Part shown: piece after piece, positions 54,736 to 64,000 of the stretch
Layout of the letters: the number at the start of each line of letters is the position of its first letter
Numbering within the stretch: position 1 is the stretch's first letter
Assembly (NCBI RefSeq): GCF_947489565.1
Contig: NZ_CANLEA010000009.1
Coordinates: 183,559-247,558, forward strand
Direction of reading: 5' to 3'
DNA from: an uncultured Kordia sp.
GTDB taxonomy: Bacteria; Bacteroidota; Bacteroidia; Flavobacteriales; Flavobacteriaceae
DNA length: 64,000 bases
Notes under the pieces: model-generated
Database searches by the model: none
What the model was told of the DNA's origin: nothing
The model's input: the letters and a program-made list of their open reading frames with translations, nothing else
Made by a program: the position numbers and the translations under genes

Positions 54736-55673
54736 TTTCAGAAGAAGTAAAAAGTAAATATGCAGCGCTCTTAACTACATTCAAAGCTGCTAAAAGGGAC
54801 ATTTTTAAGCGATCAAAAAAGAACTGGAAAACAACACTATTTGTATATCTTGGTATTGTTGCTACAGCTCTATTATTGGTATCAACAAGTGTTATTCGAT
54901 TTAAGGATGATTTTATGTTTCTCATTATCATCTTTGCGCCTGCTATCATCTTTACAATTCCGTTTCTCATTTCTTCCACACTAAAAGGAAAATGGGTTCA
55001 AAAATATAAAGATGAGGTACTAAAACCGATCGTAGAAGCTAAATTCCCAGGAATTGTTTACGAAGACAAACAGTACATTTCAAAAAGTATGTTTAGAGCT
55101 AGCAATCTCTTTTCTAGTCCAGATCGGTTTAATGGTGAAGACTTGTTCAGCGGAAAATTGGAAGCAACTTCATTCTCCTTTTCTGAAGTCCATGCCGAAC
55201 AAAAACATACGAGTAGAGATAAAGATGGTAACACAACAACTTCGTATAGCACTATTTTTAAAGGATTATTTTTAATTGCCGATTTTAACAAAGAAATTGA
55301 CAACGAAACCTATGTATATTCTTCTGGTGGAAAATGGTTTTCACGCTTTAAACGTGTACGACTAGAAGATCCCGAATTTGAAGATCGTTTTAATGTCTAC
55401 AGTGACGATCAAGTAGAAGCTCGATACATTCTAACTCCAAAAATGATGCATAGAATTATGGAACTCGAAGATCGATTTGGCACAAACTTATATCTATCTT
55501 TCAGAGGTCACAATGTATATATTGCTATCCGAGAATCGTATGATATGTTTGAAGCAAGCATTCACGATGAAGTAAGTTTTGTTCAAATAGAACGCTTTCT
55601 CGAAGAAGTGAATAGCATTTTAGCTATTATCAATGACTTGGATTTGAATTTGCGAATTTGGACGAAGCGATAG
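54732..55673 (+). CDS. DUF3137 domain membrane protein
   Basis: A 313-residue protein with two hydrophobic segments near the N-terminus (about 35-55 and 62-80) and the DUF3137 body (for example KPIVEAKFPGIVYEDKQYIS, SFSFSEVHAEQKHT and MFEASIHDEV). The neighbour is lemA, a well-known pairing. It may be the partner of LemA in the membrane. Confidence 0.85.
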   Translation: MISEEVKSKYAALLTTFKAAKRDIFKRSKKNWKTTLFVYLGIVATALLLVSTSVIRFKDDFMFLIIIFAPAIIFTIPFLISSTLKGKWVQKYKDEVLKPIVEAKFPGIVYEDKQYISKSMFRASNLFSSPDRFNGEDLFSGKLEATSFSFSEVHAEQKHTSRDKDGNTTTSYSTIFKGLFLIADFNKEIDNETYVYSSGGKWFSRFKRVRLEDPEFEDRFNVYSDDQVEARYILTPKMMHRIMELEDRFGTNLYLSFRGHNVYIAIRESYDMFEASIHDEVSFVQIERFLEEVNSILAIINDLDLNLRIWTKR

Positions 55674-55699
55674 TTTTAAACCATAAACACAATGCAATT

Positions 55700-56188
55700 A
55701 TGACAGCTACAAAACAACTTAGTATAGCTATTTCTTTAGTATTACTATTTGCTTCTTGCGTTAAAAAACAGCAGTTTGATCCTGAAAAAGAAAAGAAGGA
55801 AATTTTAAAATTGCACAATGCTCAAAGAGCATATCATTTTAATAAAGATTCCATTGCTTTTGCCAACCAAATGTCAGCTAACTTTATTTCTGTAAATAAA
55901 GGAATTATTAGTCATCCTAAAAAAGAAGAAACGATAGCCCGTTATAACGGATATTTCTCTGCGGTTGAATTTATAAAATGGGATGATGTCTCTGAACCGA
56001 TAATTAAGTTTTCAGATGATGGAAGTATAGCATATACCATTGTTGATAAAATTGTCACGGTAACTTATAAAGACCAAACAGGAAATACAGTAGAAGGAGA
56101 AACACATTTTGCTTGGACCGCGATTTACAAAAAATACGGTCAAGAGTGGAAAATTGATTGTGTGACCTCTACTGAGAAACGCAATTAA
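55700..56188 (+). CDS. NTF2/SnoaL-like lipoprotein
   Basis: A 162-residue lipoprotein (lipobox ending at Cys20, LFASC). The body (ILKLHNAQRAYHFNKDSIAF, EEETIARYNGYFSAV-like and GETHFAWTAIYKKYGQEWKI) has the fold of NTF2/SnoaL/DUF4440 proteins with a conserved aromatic-lined pocket. The start at 55700 (MTATKQLS) is preferred over a TTG at 55658 inside the previous gene. Convergent with the TPR gene. Confidence 0.75.
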   Translation: MTATKQLSIAISLVLLFASCVKKQQFDPEKEKKEILKLHNAQRAYHFNKDSIAFANQMSANFISVNKGIISHPKKEETIARYNGYFSAVEFIKWDDVSEPIIKFSDDGSIAYTIVDKIVTVTYKDQTGNTVEGETHFAWTAIYKKYGQEWKIDCVTSTEKRN

Positions 56189-56200
56189 CAATCTCGACAA

Positions 56201-57154
56201 TTACATCTTCAAAACCTTATCTTTATGCTCCGTAAAAGGGTCTAATTTTTCTTCCGCTAAAGCTTTATTAATCCATTCCAAAGCTTTTTGTTTATCTCCT
56301 CTATGCGTAAATATTTGTGCCAAACGATAATATGCCCAACATACAGGAACGCCGTCTTTAGCTGTATAATTTGTGATGTATGTATACAAGCATTTCTCTC
56401 CTTTTTCTAACTGAATATTATAATCGGCAGCCACTTTTCCAATTTGATAATGCATCGCATTTCGCTGGTGTTTTTTATGCGAATTCTCCATGTTTTCAAT
56501 GGCTTTTAAAGGCTTCTTTTCTTTCTCATAAAGACTCGTCAACTTATCATAGCACGTCACAGAACCACCAACTTCAATCGCTTTCTTATAATACTCTTCT
56601 GCCAATTCTGGTTCGTCATCATATTCATAAATATAGCCTTTGGCCAAATATCCATCTACTTTAGATAAGTTTTCCAACTCATTGGCATATTTCATTGATT
56701 TCTTATAGCTTCCACCAATAATTCCAGGCAATTGCATGTACAATTCAACCATTGCCCAACGTACGTCAATATGTGTTGGATCGAGTTCTGCTGCACGATT
56801 GAATGATCTTTTCACATCACCAATCAAACCTAAAGCTCTAAACTTACTGACTTCCAAAGCTTTCATTCCTTTAGCGCCACCATATTTATAATGATAATTG
56901 GCACTATAATCGTCCATTTTTACCAATTTTTCATAGTTTTCAATCGCTCCATCCCATTTTTCTTGATAACCGTATGCATCACCTAAAAGTTCAATCAATT
57001 GGCGATCGTTAGGCGATTTTGCTACTGCGGCTTTTAAAATACTTTCTGCTTTACTGTATTGTTTACTATCAAATAATTGTTTTGCGGTTTCGGCAGTTGT
57101 TTGACTCATTAACAACATTGGAACACATAAAAGGACTAAAAAATAATGCTTCAT
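56201..57154 (-). CDS. Periplasmic TPR-repeat protein
   Basis: A 317-residue protein with a signal peptide (about 18 residues, MKHYFLVLLCVPMLLMSQ). Several tetratricopeptide-like repeats are visible, e.g. AKQLFDSKQYSKAESILKAA, GDAYGYQEKWDGAIENYEKL, AEEYYKKAIEVGGSVTCYDK and RLAQIFTHRGDKQKALEWIN. TPRs bind peptides or hold complexes. The start at 57154 was chosen over the TTG at 57175. It is divergent from the A2M gene. Confidence 0.82.
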   Translation of the reverse strand: MKHYFLVLLCVPMLLMSQTTAETAKQLFDSKQYSKAESILKAAVAKSPNDRQLIELLGDAYGYQEKWDGAIENYEKLVKMDDYSANYHYKYGGAKGMKALEVSKFRALGLIGDVKRSFNRAAELDPTHIDVRWAMVELYMQLPGIIGGSYKKSMKYANELENLSKVDGYLAKGYIYEYDDEPELAEEYYKKAIEVGGSVTCYDKLTSLYEKEKKPLKAIENMENSHKKHQRNAMHYQIGKVAADYNIQLEKGEKCLYTYITNYTAKDGVPVCWAYYRLAQIFTHRGDKQKALEWINKALAEEKLDPFTEHKDKVLKM

Positions 57155-57472
57155 TTGTTTTTCTCTTGTTTTCAATAGCTATTTGCTCTAACTTCAAAGA
57201 TACTATTTCATTTACATTTGTGACACAAATATGTAAAGCTTTGTTGATTGACTTCTCTCCTTGCTTACGATTTTTGAGAAATAAATACGATCCATCTATC
57301 TTTTTTGGAATACTCTTTGTTTTTATAATTGAGATTCAACAAAATATTAATCTATAAGTAAATGCTATTGTTTATAAAAATTCTTACTTTACATACGTAA
57401 AAATGTATTTTAAAGTTTTATACAACAACAACGAAAGAATAGCTTTTACATTGTGAACAAATTTTAACTCGA
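57155..57472. promoter_or_regulatory. Divergent intergenic region with a promoter for the TPR gene
   Basis: On the minus strand, TATCTTTG (57195-57202) matches the -7 consensus, with TTTG (57226-57229) 23 bp further upstream. On the plus strand, the best -7-like match before the A2M gene is TAGCTTTT near 57438, with one mismatch. Nothing else is seen here. Confidence 0.45.
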
Positions 57473-60400
57473 ATGAAAAACGTCCTCACTATATTTATGA
57501 TTGTAATATTTAGTCAATTCTCAGACGCACAAGAAAAGTATTCCCAGTTATGGAAAGAAGTCACAGCGCTTGAAAAGAAAGGATTGACCAAATCGGCTTT
57601 TGAGAAAGTTTCAGAGATTTACAACCTTGCCAAACGCGATCAAAACAATCCGCAAATCATCAAAGCATTTCTGCACAAATCTAACTATCAATTAACCTTA
57701 GAAGAAAATGCAGAATTGACTGTTGTGAATGCACTTAAAGCCGAAATTGCCTCACAAACGTTTCCTTCCAAAAATATGTTACAAAGTATTTTGGGACAAT
57801 TGTATTGGCAATACTTTCAAGCGAATCGTTATAAATTTTACAATCGTACCAAAACTGCAGAAAAAGTAGATGCCAATGATTTTAGAACGTGGGATTTAGA
57901 CACTTTATTTAAAGAAGTGTTCTCCCTTTTAGAAGCTTCTCTCGAAAATTCAGAACAATTACAAGGAATTGACTTAAAAGAATTTGATGCAATACTTAAT
58001 CAACAAAAAGGGTCTAAAATTTACCGCCCAACAGTATATGATTTCTTGGCGCATAATGCTTTAAAATTTCTCAAATCTTCTGAAAGTGCTATTACCAAAC
58101 CAAGCGAGACTTTTGAAATTGACAATGAAGAATATTTGTGTGATTCGAAACTGTTTTCAGAACTCAATTTAACGTCTAAAGATCCACTTTCGCAAGAATT
58201 TAAAGCACTTCAAATCTATCAAAGCTTAATTCGTTTTCACTTAAATGACAAATCGCCAGAAGCACTGATCAATGTGAATATAGAACGCTTACAATTTGTT
58301 CAACAAAACGCCACTTTCAAAGATTCAAAAGAAAAATTGATGGAAGCGTATCAGAATGAAAAAACGACCTATGCGTCGCATCCATATTCGGGAATGTACG
58401 ATGCAGAAACTGCACAATTGCAAAAACAATTTGGCGATCAATTCAAGGTTGAACAGCCAGAAAAATATAAATGGAATTACAAAACAGCCGTTGAATTATG
58501 TGATGCTGTGATTGCAAAATTCCCAGAAAGTGAAGCTGCAAAAAAATGCAAACAGATCAAAGGTGATATTTTAGAAAAAGAAATTTCCATTACTACAGAA
58601 GAAGTGATTCCGATTGACAAGCATGCAATCATGTCTATCAATTATAAAAATGTGGAACAACTGTATTTTTCTGTTCGTAAAATCAATTACAATCAATTGG
58701 ACAATTATTACAAATTGTACGATGAAAAAAAACGTGTAAAATTCATTGACAAATTACCCATTAGTGCTTCATGGAATGCCAATTTACCAACAGATCATGA
58801 TTATCATGCACATACGACCGAAGTTACAATTCCAACATTAAAAAATGGTTTTTATATCATTACCGCTTCGCCAACAGAAACACTCAATAGAAAATTTTTA
58901 GCTACAGACATTTTACAAGTAACCAATATTGCGGTTACCCACAAAAAAACTGCTGATCGATATATTTTTCAACTGACCGATAGAAATGATGGAACACCGA
59001 TTGTAAATCAAGAAATTAATATCTCATACAAACTAGGTTACAAAGGAAAAACTCAAAAGCAAACACTTACTACTGACGCCAAAGGAAATGCTACATTAGC
59101 TGGCAATCACAATGGACGTATTTATGATTTGGATATCAATATATCGAAACAAAATGATGTTGCACATTTTGATAATTTTAATTTTTACAGTCGAAATCGT
59201 ATAGAAAATACCGATCCGCGAAACACACTTTTCTTGTTTACCGATAGAAGCATTTACAGACCTTCGCAAACAGTGCATTTCAAAGGAATTTTGGTACGCA
59301 GAGAAGGAAAAAAATCTACCATTGTTAGTAATGAAAAAGTAAAACTTACATTCCTAGATGCCAATTATCAGGAAATTAGTACTGCCACATTAGTAACGAA
59401 TGAATATGGTTCGCTTAAAGGTGAATTTGTAATTCCGAATAGTGGACTTACAGGGAATTTTTCTATCAAAGCTACAAATGACAAAGGTCATCTTGGAAAT
59501 ACTAATTTTTCTGTGGAAGAATACAAACGTCCAAAGTTTGAAGTAGAATTTTCACCTATTACCAAAACCTTTGCGGTAAACGATTCTGTGATTGCCAAAG
59601 GAAATGCTAAGGCTTTCGCCGGAAGTAATATTTCTGATGCTAAAGTTACGTATTCCGTAAAACGTACGCCACGCTATCCACATTGGGCATATTGGAGAAG
59701 ACCATATTTAAAGACAGCTTCACAACAAATTACAAGTGGCGACACAAAAACAGATGCTTCTGGAAATTTTGAAATTACCTTTAAAGCGATTCCTGATGCA
59801 AGTGCCGATAAAGAATTATTGCCTGTATTTGATTATGAAATCACCGCAGATGTTACAGATATCAATGGAGAAACACGAAGTACCTCAACGGTTGTTCATG
59901 TCGGATATCATAGTCTGGATGCAAAAATTGTGATGGATACAAAGTTAGACGCAACAAAACGTGACTATAGCGCAGAAATCATCATCAAGAATTTAAATGG
60001 CGAAAAAGTTCCTGCCAAAGGCACACTAACCATTCACAAATTGCAAGCGCCAGATCGTGTATTGCGTGTACGTCCGTTTAGAGTTCCAGATTATAAATCT
60101 ATAGCTGAAACTGAATTCAAAAAGTTATTTCCGCATGAAGCGTATTCAGAAGATGAACAAAACTATCTGAAATGGAAAAAAGGTAAAAATGTATTTGAAG
60201 AAACATTTGACACCGAAAACAACAGCAAACTAGACTTAGGAAAAATTAAACGTTGGGAATCTGGAAAATACATCGTCGAATTGCTCACGATTGACGAAAA
60301 TGGTTTTGAAATCAAAGACGTGATGTATACGGATGTTTGGAATGAAAAAGATAAAGTTTCCGCAGATAACAAGTTGCTCGAAGTATATACGGACAAAAAA

Positions 60401-63400
60401 GCGTATTTAGCTGGAGAAGAAGTCGTATTGACCATCAATTCGGCAACAAAAGAAATGAACGTGACTGTTGATATTGAAAAAGGAAAAAAAATCATACAAT
60501 CACAGCTCGTTTCTTTAAAAAACGGTAAAAAAATCATTCGAATTCCTGTTGATAAAAAAGATGAAGGCGGATTTAAAATTCACTGCTCAGGAACCATTTT
60601 TAATAGTTATGTAGAAAAACAAATACTGGTAGTTGTACAATATCCATCTACAGAATTAACGATAGAAACTGCCACATTTAGAGATAAACTAAAGCCTGGA
60701 CAAGAAGAAACATGGAGTTTCCGTATCAAAGGTCCAAAAGGTGAAAAAGTAGCCGCAGAAATGCTTTCTAGCATGTACGACGCTTCTTTGGATGAATTCA
60801 GAGCGCATAAATGGAATTTTAATCCTTTCCACAAACCACAATATTACAGTTATATAGATATTAACCCTGGGAAAAGCTTTGGCATCACACGTTTTGGAGA
60901 TTCCCAGAATAACTCGTATCGCTACACGCCACAATCGTATGATCGTTTAAATTGGTTTGGACTCTATTTTCATAATATAAGACGAGGTCGTTTTAAAAAA
61001 GCCATGGCATTAGAATCTGCAAGTATGTCGCAACGAAAAATGGCTTCTCCTATAGCCAGAGAAGTCGTGGAAGAAGCAGAATATGACGATGCTGGCACCG
61101 AATCATTGGCTGCCAATAGCGTTGCAGCTGTTGATGAAGCTAATGATCTTAATTATTACAGAGGTAATGTGTACGATAAAAAAGGGGTTCTAAATGCGAA
61201 AGATCCTTTAGAAGTTGGAATCAAAACAGAAACGGTAGTACCGCGAAAGAATTTGCACGAAACAGCATTTTTCTTTCCACAATTACAAACCGATAGCGAA
61301 GGCAATGTTTCGTTCAGTTTTACAACTCCTGAAGCATTGACCAAATGGAATGTACAGTTGTTAGCACATACCAAACAATTACATTCGGCAACGGAAACCT
61401 TGACCACAGTGACACAAAAAGAATTGATGGTCTTGCCAAATGCGCCACGCTTTTTCCGTGAAGGTGATAAAGTAGTGATCAGTACAAAAATCTCTAATCT
61501 CTCTGAAAAGAATTTAAGTGGAGAAGCAACTTTACAACTCGTAAATCCTATTAATGGAACTAGTTTAGATGCCGTTTTGTTTGATAGCACAAGTGGTCCG
61601 AAAGAAGTATTTTCTGTTGATGCAAACGGAAATACACAAGTTTCGTGGACACTGGAAGTTCCGCAAGGTTTACAAGCCGTTCAATACACTATTATTGCCA
61701 AAGCAGGCGAATTTAGTGATGGCGAACAAAACGCATTGCCTGTATTGTCTAATAGAATGTTGGTGACAGAAACGTTGCCTATGTGGATTCGTTCCAACGA
61801 AACCAAAACGTTTACTTTGGACAAACTAGCGAATACGAAATCTAGTACGTTAAAGCATCATAAATTGAGTTTGGAAATGACTTCCAATCCTGCGTGGTAT
61901 GCGGTTCAAGCGTTGCCATATTTAATGGAATATCCGTATGAATGTTCGGAACAAACCTTTTCTCGTTATTATGCAAATGCATTGGCGAGTCATATTGCAA
62001 ATAGCAATCCTAGAATTCAAGAGGTTTTCAATCAGTGGAAATCTTCGGATGCGTTGTTGAGTAATTTGGAGAAGAATCAAGAATTGAAATCATTAATTCT
62101 TCAAGAAACTCCTTGGGTTCGCGATGCACAATCGGAAGCAGAACAGAAAAAACGAATTGCGTTGTTATTCGATCTCAATCGCATGAAAAATGAAGAAAAA
62201 CGAACGTTTCAAAAGTTGCAACAAATGCAATCGAGTTCTGGAGGATTCCCATGGTTTTCTGGCGGACGTGAAAATAGATTCATTACACAACATATTCTTA
62301 CTGGTTTTGGTCATTTAAAAAAGCTTGGTGCCTATAAGTCCGAAGATAACAACATGAAAAAGCTGATACAAAAAGCTGTTTTGTATCTTGACAAAGAGTT
62401 CATTAAGGAATACAAAAATATACGTAAATACAACAAAAAAGTCGATTTATCGAAAGATCATTTGTCATACACACAATTGCATTATTTATACATGCGAAGC
62501 TTCTTTGATGATATTCCTAGTTCGAAAGAAGCTCAGGAAATTATGGACTATTATTTAGGGCAAATTGATCAATATTGGTTGAAACGTAGTTTGTATGCCA
62601 AAGGTTTAATGGCGTTGGTTTCGCACCGAATGAAACATCCAAAAACAGCAAACACCATTTTACGTTCGCTTGAAGAAAATAGTATTACGAGTGACGAATT
62701 GGGCATGTATTGGAAAGCAAATACGTCGTCTTGGTATTGGTATCAAGCGCCAATTGAAACGCAAGCTTTATTGATTGAAGCTTTTGCTGAAATTTCAAAT
62801 GATGTCACTACGGTAGATAATTTAAAGATTTGGCTGCTGAAACACAAACAAACCAATCGTTGGTCTACTACCAAAGCAACTTCGGATGCGGTGTATGCGT
62901 TGTTATTACAAGGAAGCGACTGGCTTTCGGTAACGGATATGGTAGATGTTACTGTTGGTAATCAGAAGATTTCGCCTGAGACTTTAGAGAATGTAAAAGT
63001 AGAAGCTGGTACAGGTTATTTTAAAACGTCTTGGAATGGAAATGAAGTAACACCTGAGATGGGAACCGTTACTTTGACCAAAAAAGGAAATGGTATCGCT
63101 TGGGGCGGATTGTACTGGCAGTATTTTGAAGATTTAGACAAAATTACTACGGCAGAAACTTCATTGAAATTGAGCAAAAAACTCTTCAAACGTACGTATG
63201 ATGACACTGGTGAAGTGATTACGGAAATTGACGAAAACACCAAACTGGAATTGGGCGATTTGGTACGAGTTCGTATTGAGCTTCGAAACGATAGACCAAT
63301 GGAATTTGTACATATGAAAGACATGCGCGCTGCAGGTTTTGAACCTGTAAATGTATTGTCGCAATACAAATGGCAAGATGGTTTGGGTTATTATGAAAGT

Positions 63401-63580
63401 ACCAAAGATGCAAGCACCAACTTCTTCTTTGACTATTTACCAAAAGGAGTTTTTGTCTTTGAATACGACTTACGTGTCAACAATAAAGGTGATTTCTCTA
63501 ATGGAATTTCTACGATTCAAAGCATGTATGCTCCAGAATTTAGCAGCCATAGCGAAGGTGTTCGCGTGAGAGTGGATTAG
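57473..63580 (+). CDS. Alpha-2-macroglobulin family protein
   Basis: A 2035-residue protein with a signal peptide (about 19 residues, ..FSDAQ) and no lipobox. The first about 380 residues are helical and TPR-like. Next come MG domains, with the MG2-like TLFLFTDRSIYRPSQTVHFK (about residue 585) and SVEEYKRPKFEVEF (about 680). The A2M family region RKNLHETAFFFPQLQTDSEG begins near 1260, and the thioester motif YPYECSEQTF has Cys1491 and Gln1494 in the C-x-E-Q form. A helical toroid and C-terminal beta domain follow, to about 2030. Bacterial A2Ms trap proteases or protect the envelope. A low-complexity stretch (about 1178-1240) may be the bait or a linker. Confidence 0.93.
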   Translation: MKNVLTIFMIVIFSQFSDAQEKYSQLWKEVTALEKKGLTKSAFEKVSEIYNLAKRDQNNPQIIKAFLHKSNYQLTLEENAELTVVNALKAEIASQTFPSKNMLQSILGQLYWQYFQANRYKFYNRTKTAEKVDANDFRTWDLDTLFKEVFSLLEASLENSEQLQGIDLKEFDAILNQQKGSKIYRPTVYDFLAHNALKFLKSSESAITKPSETFEIDNEEYLCDSKLFSELNLTSKDPLSQEFKALQIYQSLIRFHLNDKSPEALINVNIERLQFVQQNATFKDSKEKLMEAYQNEKTTYASHPYSGMYDAETAQLQKQFGDQFKVEQPEKYKWNYKTAVELCDAVIAKFPESEAAKKCKQIKGDILEKEISITTEEVIPIDKHAIMSINYKNVEQLYFSVRKINYNQLDNYYKLYDEKKRVKFIDKLPISASWNANLPTDHDYHAHTTEVTIPTLKNGFYIITASPTETLNRKFLATDILQVTNIAVTHKKTADRYIFQLTDRNDGTPIVNQEINISYKLGYKGKTQKQTLTTDAKGNATLAGNHNGRIYDLDINISKQNDVAHFDNFNFYSRNRIENTDPRNTLFLFTDRSIYRPSQTVHFKGILVRREGKKSTIVSNEKVKLTFLDANYQEISTATLVTNEYGSLKGEFVIPNSGLTGNFSIKATNDKGHLGNTNFSVEEYKRPKFEVEFSPITKTFAVNDSVIAKGNAKAFAGSNISDAKVTYSVKRTPRYPHWAYWRRPYLKTASQQITSGDTKTDASGNFEITFKAIPDASADKELLPVFDYEITADVTDINGETRSTSTVVHVGYHSLDAKIVMDTKLDATKRDYSAEIIIKNLNGEKVPAKGTLTIHKLQAPDRVLRVRPFRVPDYKSIAETEFKKLFPHEAYSEDEQNYLKWKKGKNVFEETFDTENNSKLDLGKIKRWESGKYIVELLTIDENGFEIKDVMYTDVWNEKDKVSADNKLLEVYTDKKAYLAGEEVVLTINSATKEMNVTVDIEKGKKIIQSQLVSLKNGKKIIRIPVDKKDEGGFKIHCSGTIFNSYVEKQILVVVQYPSTELTIETATFRDKLKPGQEETWSFRIKGPKGEKVAAEMLSSMYDASLDEFRAHKWNFNPFHKPQYYSYIDINPGKSFGITRFGDSQNNSYRYTPQSYDRLNWFGLYFHNIRRGRFKKAMALESASMSQRKMASPIAREVVEEAEYDDAGTESLAANSVAAVDEANDLNYYRGNVYDKKGVLNAKDPLEVGIKTETVVPRKNLHETAFFFPQLQTDSEGNVSFSFTTPEALTKWNVQLLAHTKQLHSATETLTTVTQKELMVLPNAPRFFREGDKVVISTKISNLSEKNLSGEATLQLVNPINGTSLDAVLFDSTSGPKEVFSVDANGNTQVSWTLEVPQGLQAVQYTIIAKAGEFSDGEQNALPVLSNRMLVTETLPMWIRSNETKTFTLDKLANTKSSTLKHHKLSLEMTSNPAWYAVQALPYLMEYPYECSEQTFSRYYANALASHIANSNPRIQEVFNQWKSSDALLSNLEKNQELKSLILQETPWVRDAQSEAEQKKRIALLFDLNRMKNEEKRTFQKLQQMQSSSGGFPWFSGGRENRFITQHILTGFGHLKKLGAYKSEDNNMKKLIQKAVLYLDKEFIKEYKNIRKYNKKVDLSKDHLSYTQLHYLYMRSFFDDIPSSKEAQEIMDYYLGQIDQYWLKRSLYAKGLMALVSHRMKHPKTANTILRSLEENSITSDELGMYWKANTSSWYWYQAPIETQALLIEAFAEISNDVTTVDNLKIWLLKHKQTNRWSTTKATSDAVYALLLQGSDWLSVTDMVDVTVGNQKISPETLENVKVEAGTGYFKTSWNGNEVTPEMGTVTLTKKGNGIAWGGLYWQYFEDLDKITTAETSLKLSKKLFKRTYDDTGEVITEIDENTKLELGDLVRVRIELRNDRPMEFVHMKDMRAAGFEPVNVLSQYKWQDGLGYYESTKDASTNFFFDYLPKGVFVFEYDLRVNNKGDFSNGISTIQSMYAPEFSSHSEGVRVRVD

Positions 63581-63630
63581 TGATTGTTTGATTTGACAAT
63601 TTGTTGATTTGTTGATTTGATGATGAACTT

Positions 63631-64000
63631 GTCAAATCGAGCGCAGTCGAGATTTCCTTGAAAACAATTCTCTTTCATAGTACTTCTCGATACTATTTCT
63701 ATCGAAATCACTCGAAGTGACGTTTTGTGTTTTTAATTTTAAAATCAAATTGTCAAATCGAGCACAGTCGAGATTTCCTTGAAAACAATTCTCTTTCATT
63801 GTACTTCTCGATACTATTTTCTATTGAAAATCACTCGAAGTGACGTTTCCTGTGTTTAATTTTAAAATCAAATTGTCAAATCGAGCGCAGTCGAGATTTC
63901 TTTAAAAGCAATTTCTTTTCATAGTACTTCTCGATACTATTTTCTATTGAAAATCACTCGAAGTGACGTTTCCTGTGTTTAATTTTAAAATCAAATTGTC
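63631..64000. repeat. Tandem repeats of about 122 bp, array running off the window
   Basis: Three copies at 63631-63751 (121 bp), 63752-63874 (123 bp) and 63875-63997 (123 bp), with a fourth starting at 63998. Each begins GTCAAATCGAGC and contains the inverted TCGA...TCGA (AATCGAGCGCAGTCGAGATT), TACTTCTCGATACTATTT and the palindromic CACTCGAAGTG. The copies are near identical, with the second and third closest. Similar TCGACTGCGCTCGA-type intergenic repeats are found in other Flavobacteriia. The window sees no ORF here. Confidence 0.9.

Noticed and set aside
57019..57357. Plus-strand open frame of 112 codons partly over the TPR gene
   Set aside because: It overlaps a well-supported gene, starts with a poor codon context and lacks protein features; a hydrophobic-looking frame is common in AT-rich DNA.
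63631..64000. Possible CRISPR array at the right edge
   Set aside because: The whole 122-bp unit repeats, with no unique spacers, and there is no cas gene nearby; it is a tandem repeat.
1..64000. tRNA, rRNA, insertion sequence or prophage genes
   Set aside because: I looked through the intergenic stretches and coding frames and saw no cloverleaf-like sequence, transposase, integrase or phage gene; a covariance search for tRNAs was not possible.

Overview
The window looks like a chromosomal segment of a marine-type member of Flavobacteriaceae (Bacteroidota), possibly near Kordia; the genus is only an impression. Evidence: AT-rich DNA, two SusC/SusD outer-membrane uptake loci, many lipoproteins with acidic residues after the lipid cysteine, a type IX secretion (T9SS) C-terminal sorting domain, promoter matches to the Bacteroidota consensus (TTG / TANNTTTG), and start codons mostly without Shine-Dalgarno sequences.

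Positions 1-14519, minus strand: one nearly complete ribosomal supercluster of 29 genes in transcription order rpsL-rpsG-fusA-rpsJ, then (after an internal terminator-like hairpin) rplC-D-W-B-rpsS-rplV-rpsC-rplP-rpmC-rpsQ-rplN-X-E-rpsN-H-rplF-R-rpsE-rpmD-rplO-secY-infA-rpmJ-rpsM-rpsK (rpsK cut by the window edge). A good promoter with a hairpin at the predicted transcript 5' end lies before rpsL.

Positions 14626-30671, plus strand: an Omp85-type outer-membrane protein, a SusC/SusD locus with one accessory lipoprotein, a T9SS-exported arylsulfotransferase-like protein, and a second SusC/SusD locus with two accessory lipoproteins. Both susC genes share almost the same promoter region. No hydrolase lies within either locus, so the substrates cannot be named.

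Positions 30744-45066: housekeeping and envelope genes. These are rlmB, a rhomboid protease, a lipoprotein with a cationic Gly-rich tail, rarA, a pseudogene broken by one in-frame TAG, a three-gene envelope run, the radC / polysaccharide deacetylase / yjjG unit, a DUF1569 and PaiB-like pair, a lipoprotein, mpl and a small membrane protein.

Positions 45099-56188: mixed accessory genes. These include a DUF6891-like protein, a GH-A-clan glycosidase, a class C beta-lactamase-like serine hydrolase, a glycosidase-like secreted protein, a cyclase-family metal hydrolase, a thioredoxin / ECF sigma / membrane anti-sigma-like operon, a ParE/RelE toxin-antitoxin pair, and a LemA / DUF3137 / NTF2-like operon.

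Positions 56201-64000: a divergent pair of a periplasmic TPR protein and a 2035-residue alpha-2-macroglobulin-family protein with a CSEQ thioester motif, then an array of about 122-bp tandem repeats running off the window. No rRNA, tRNA, CRISPR array, insertion sequence or prophage was seen.
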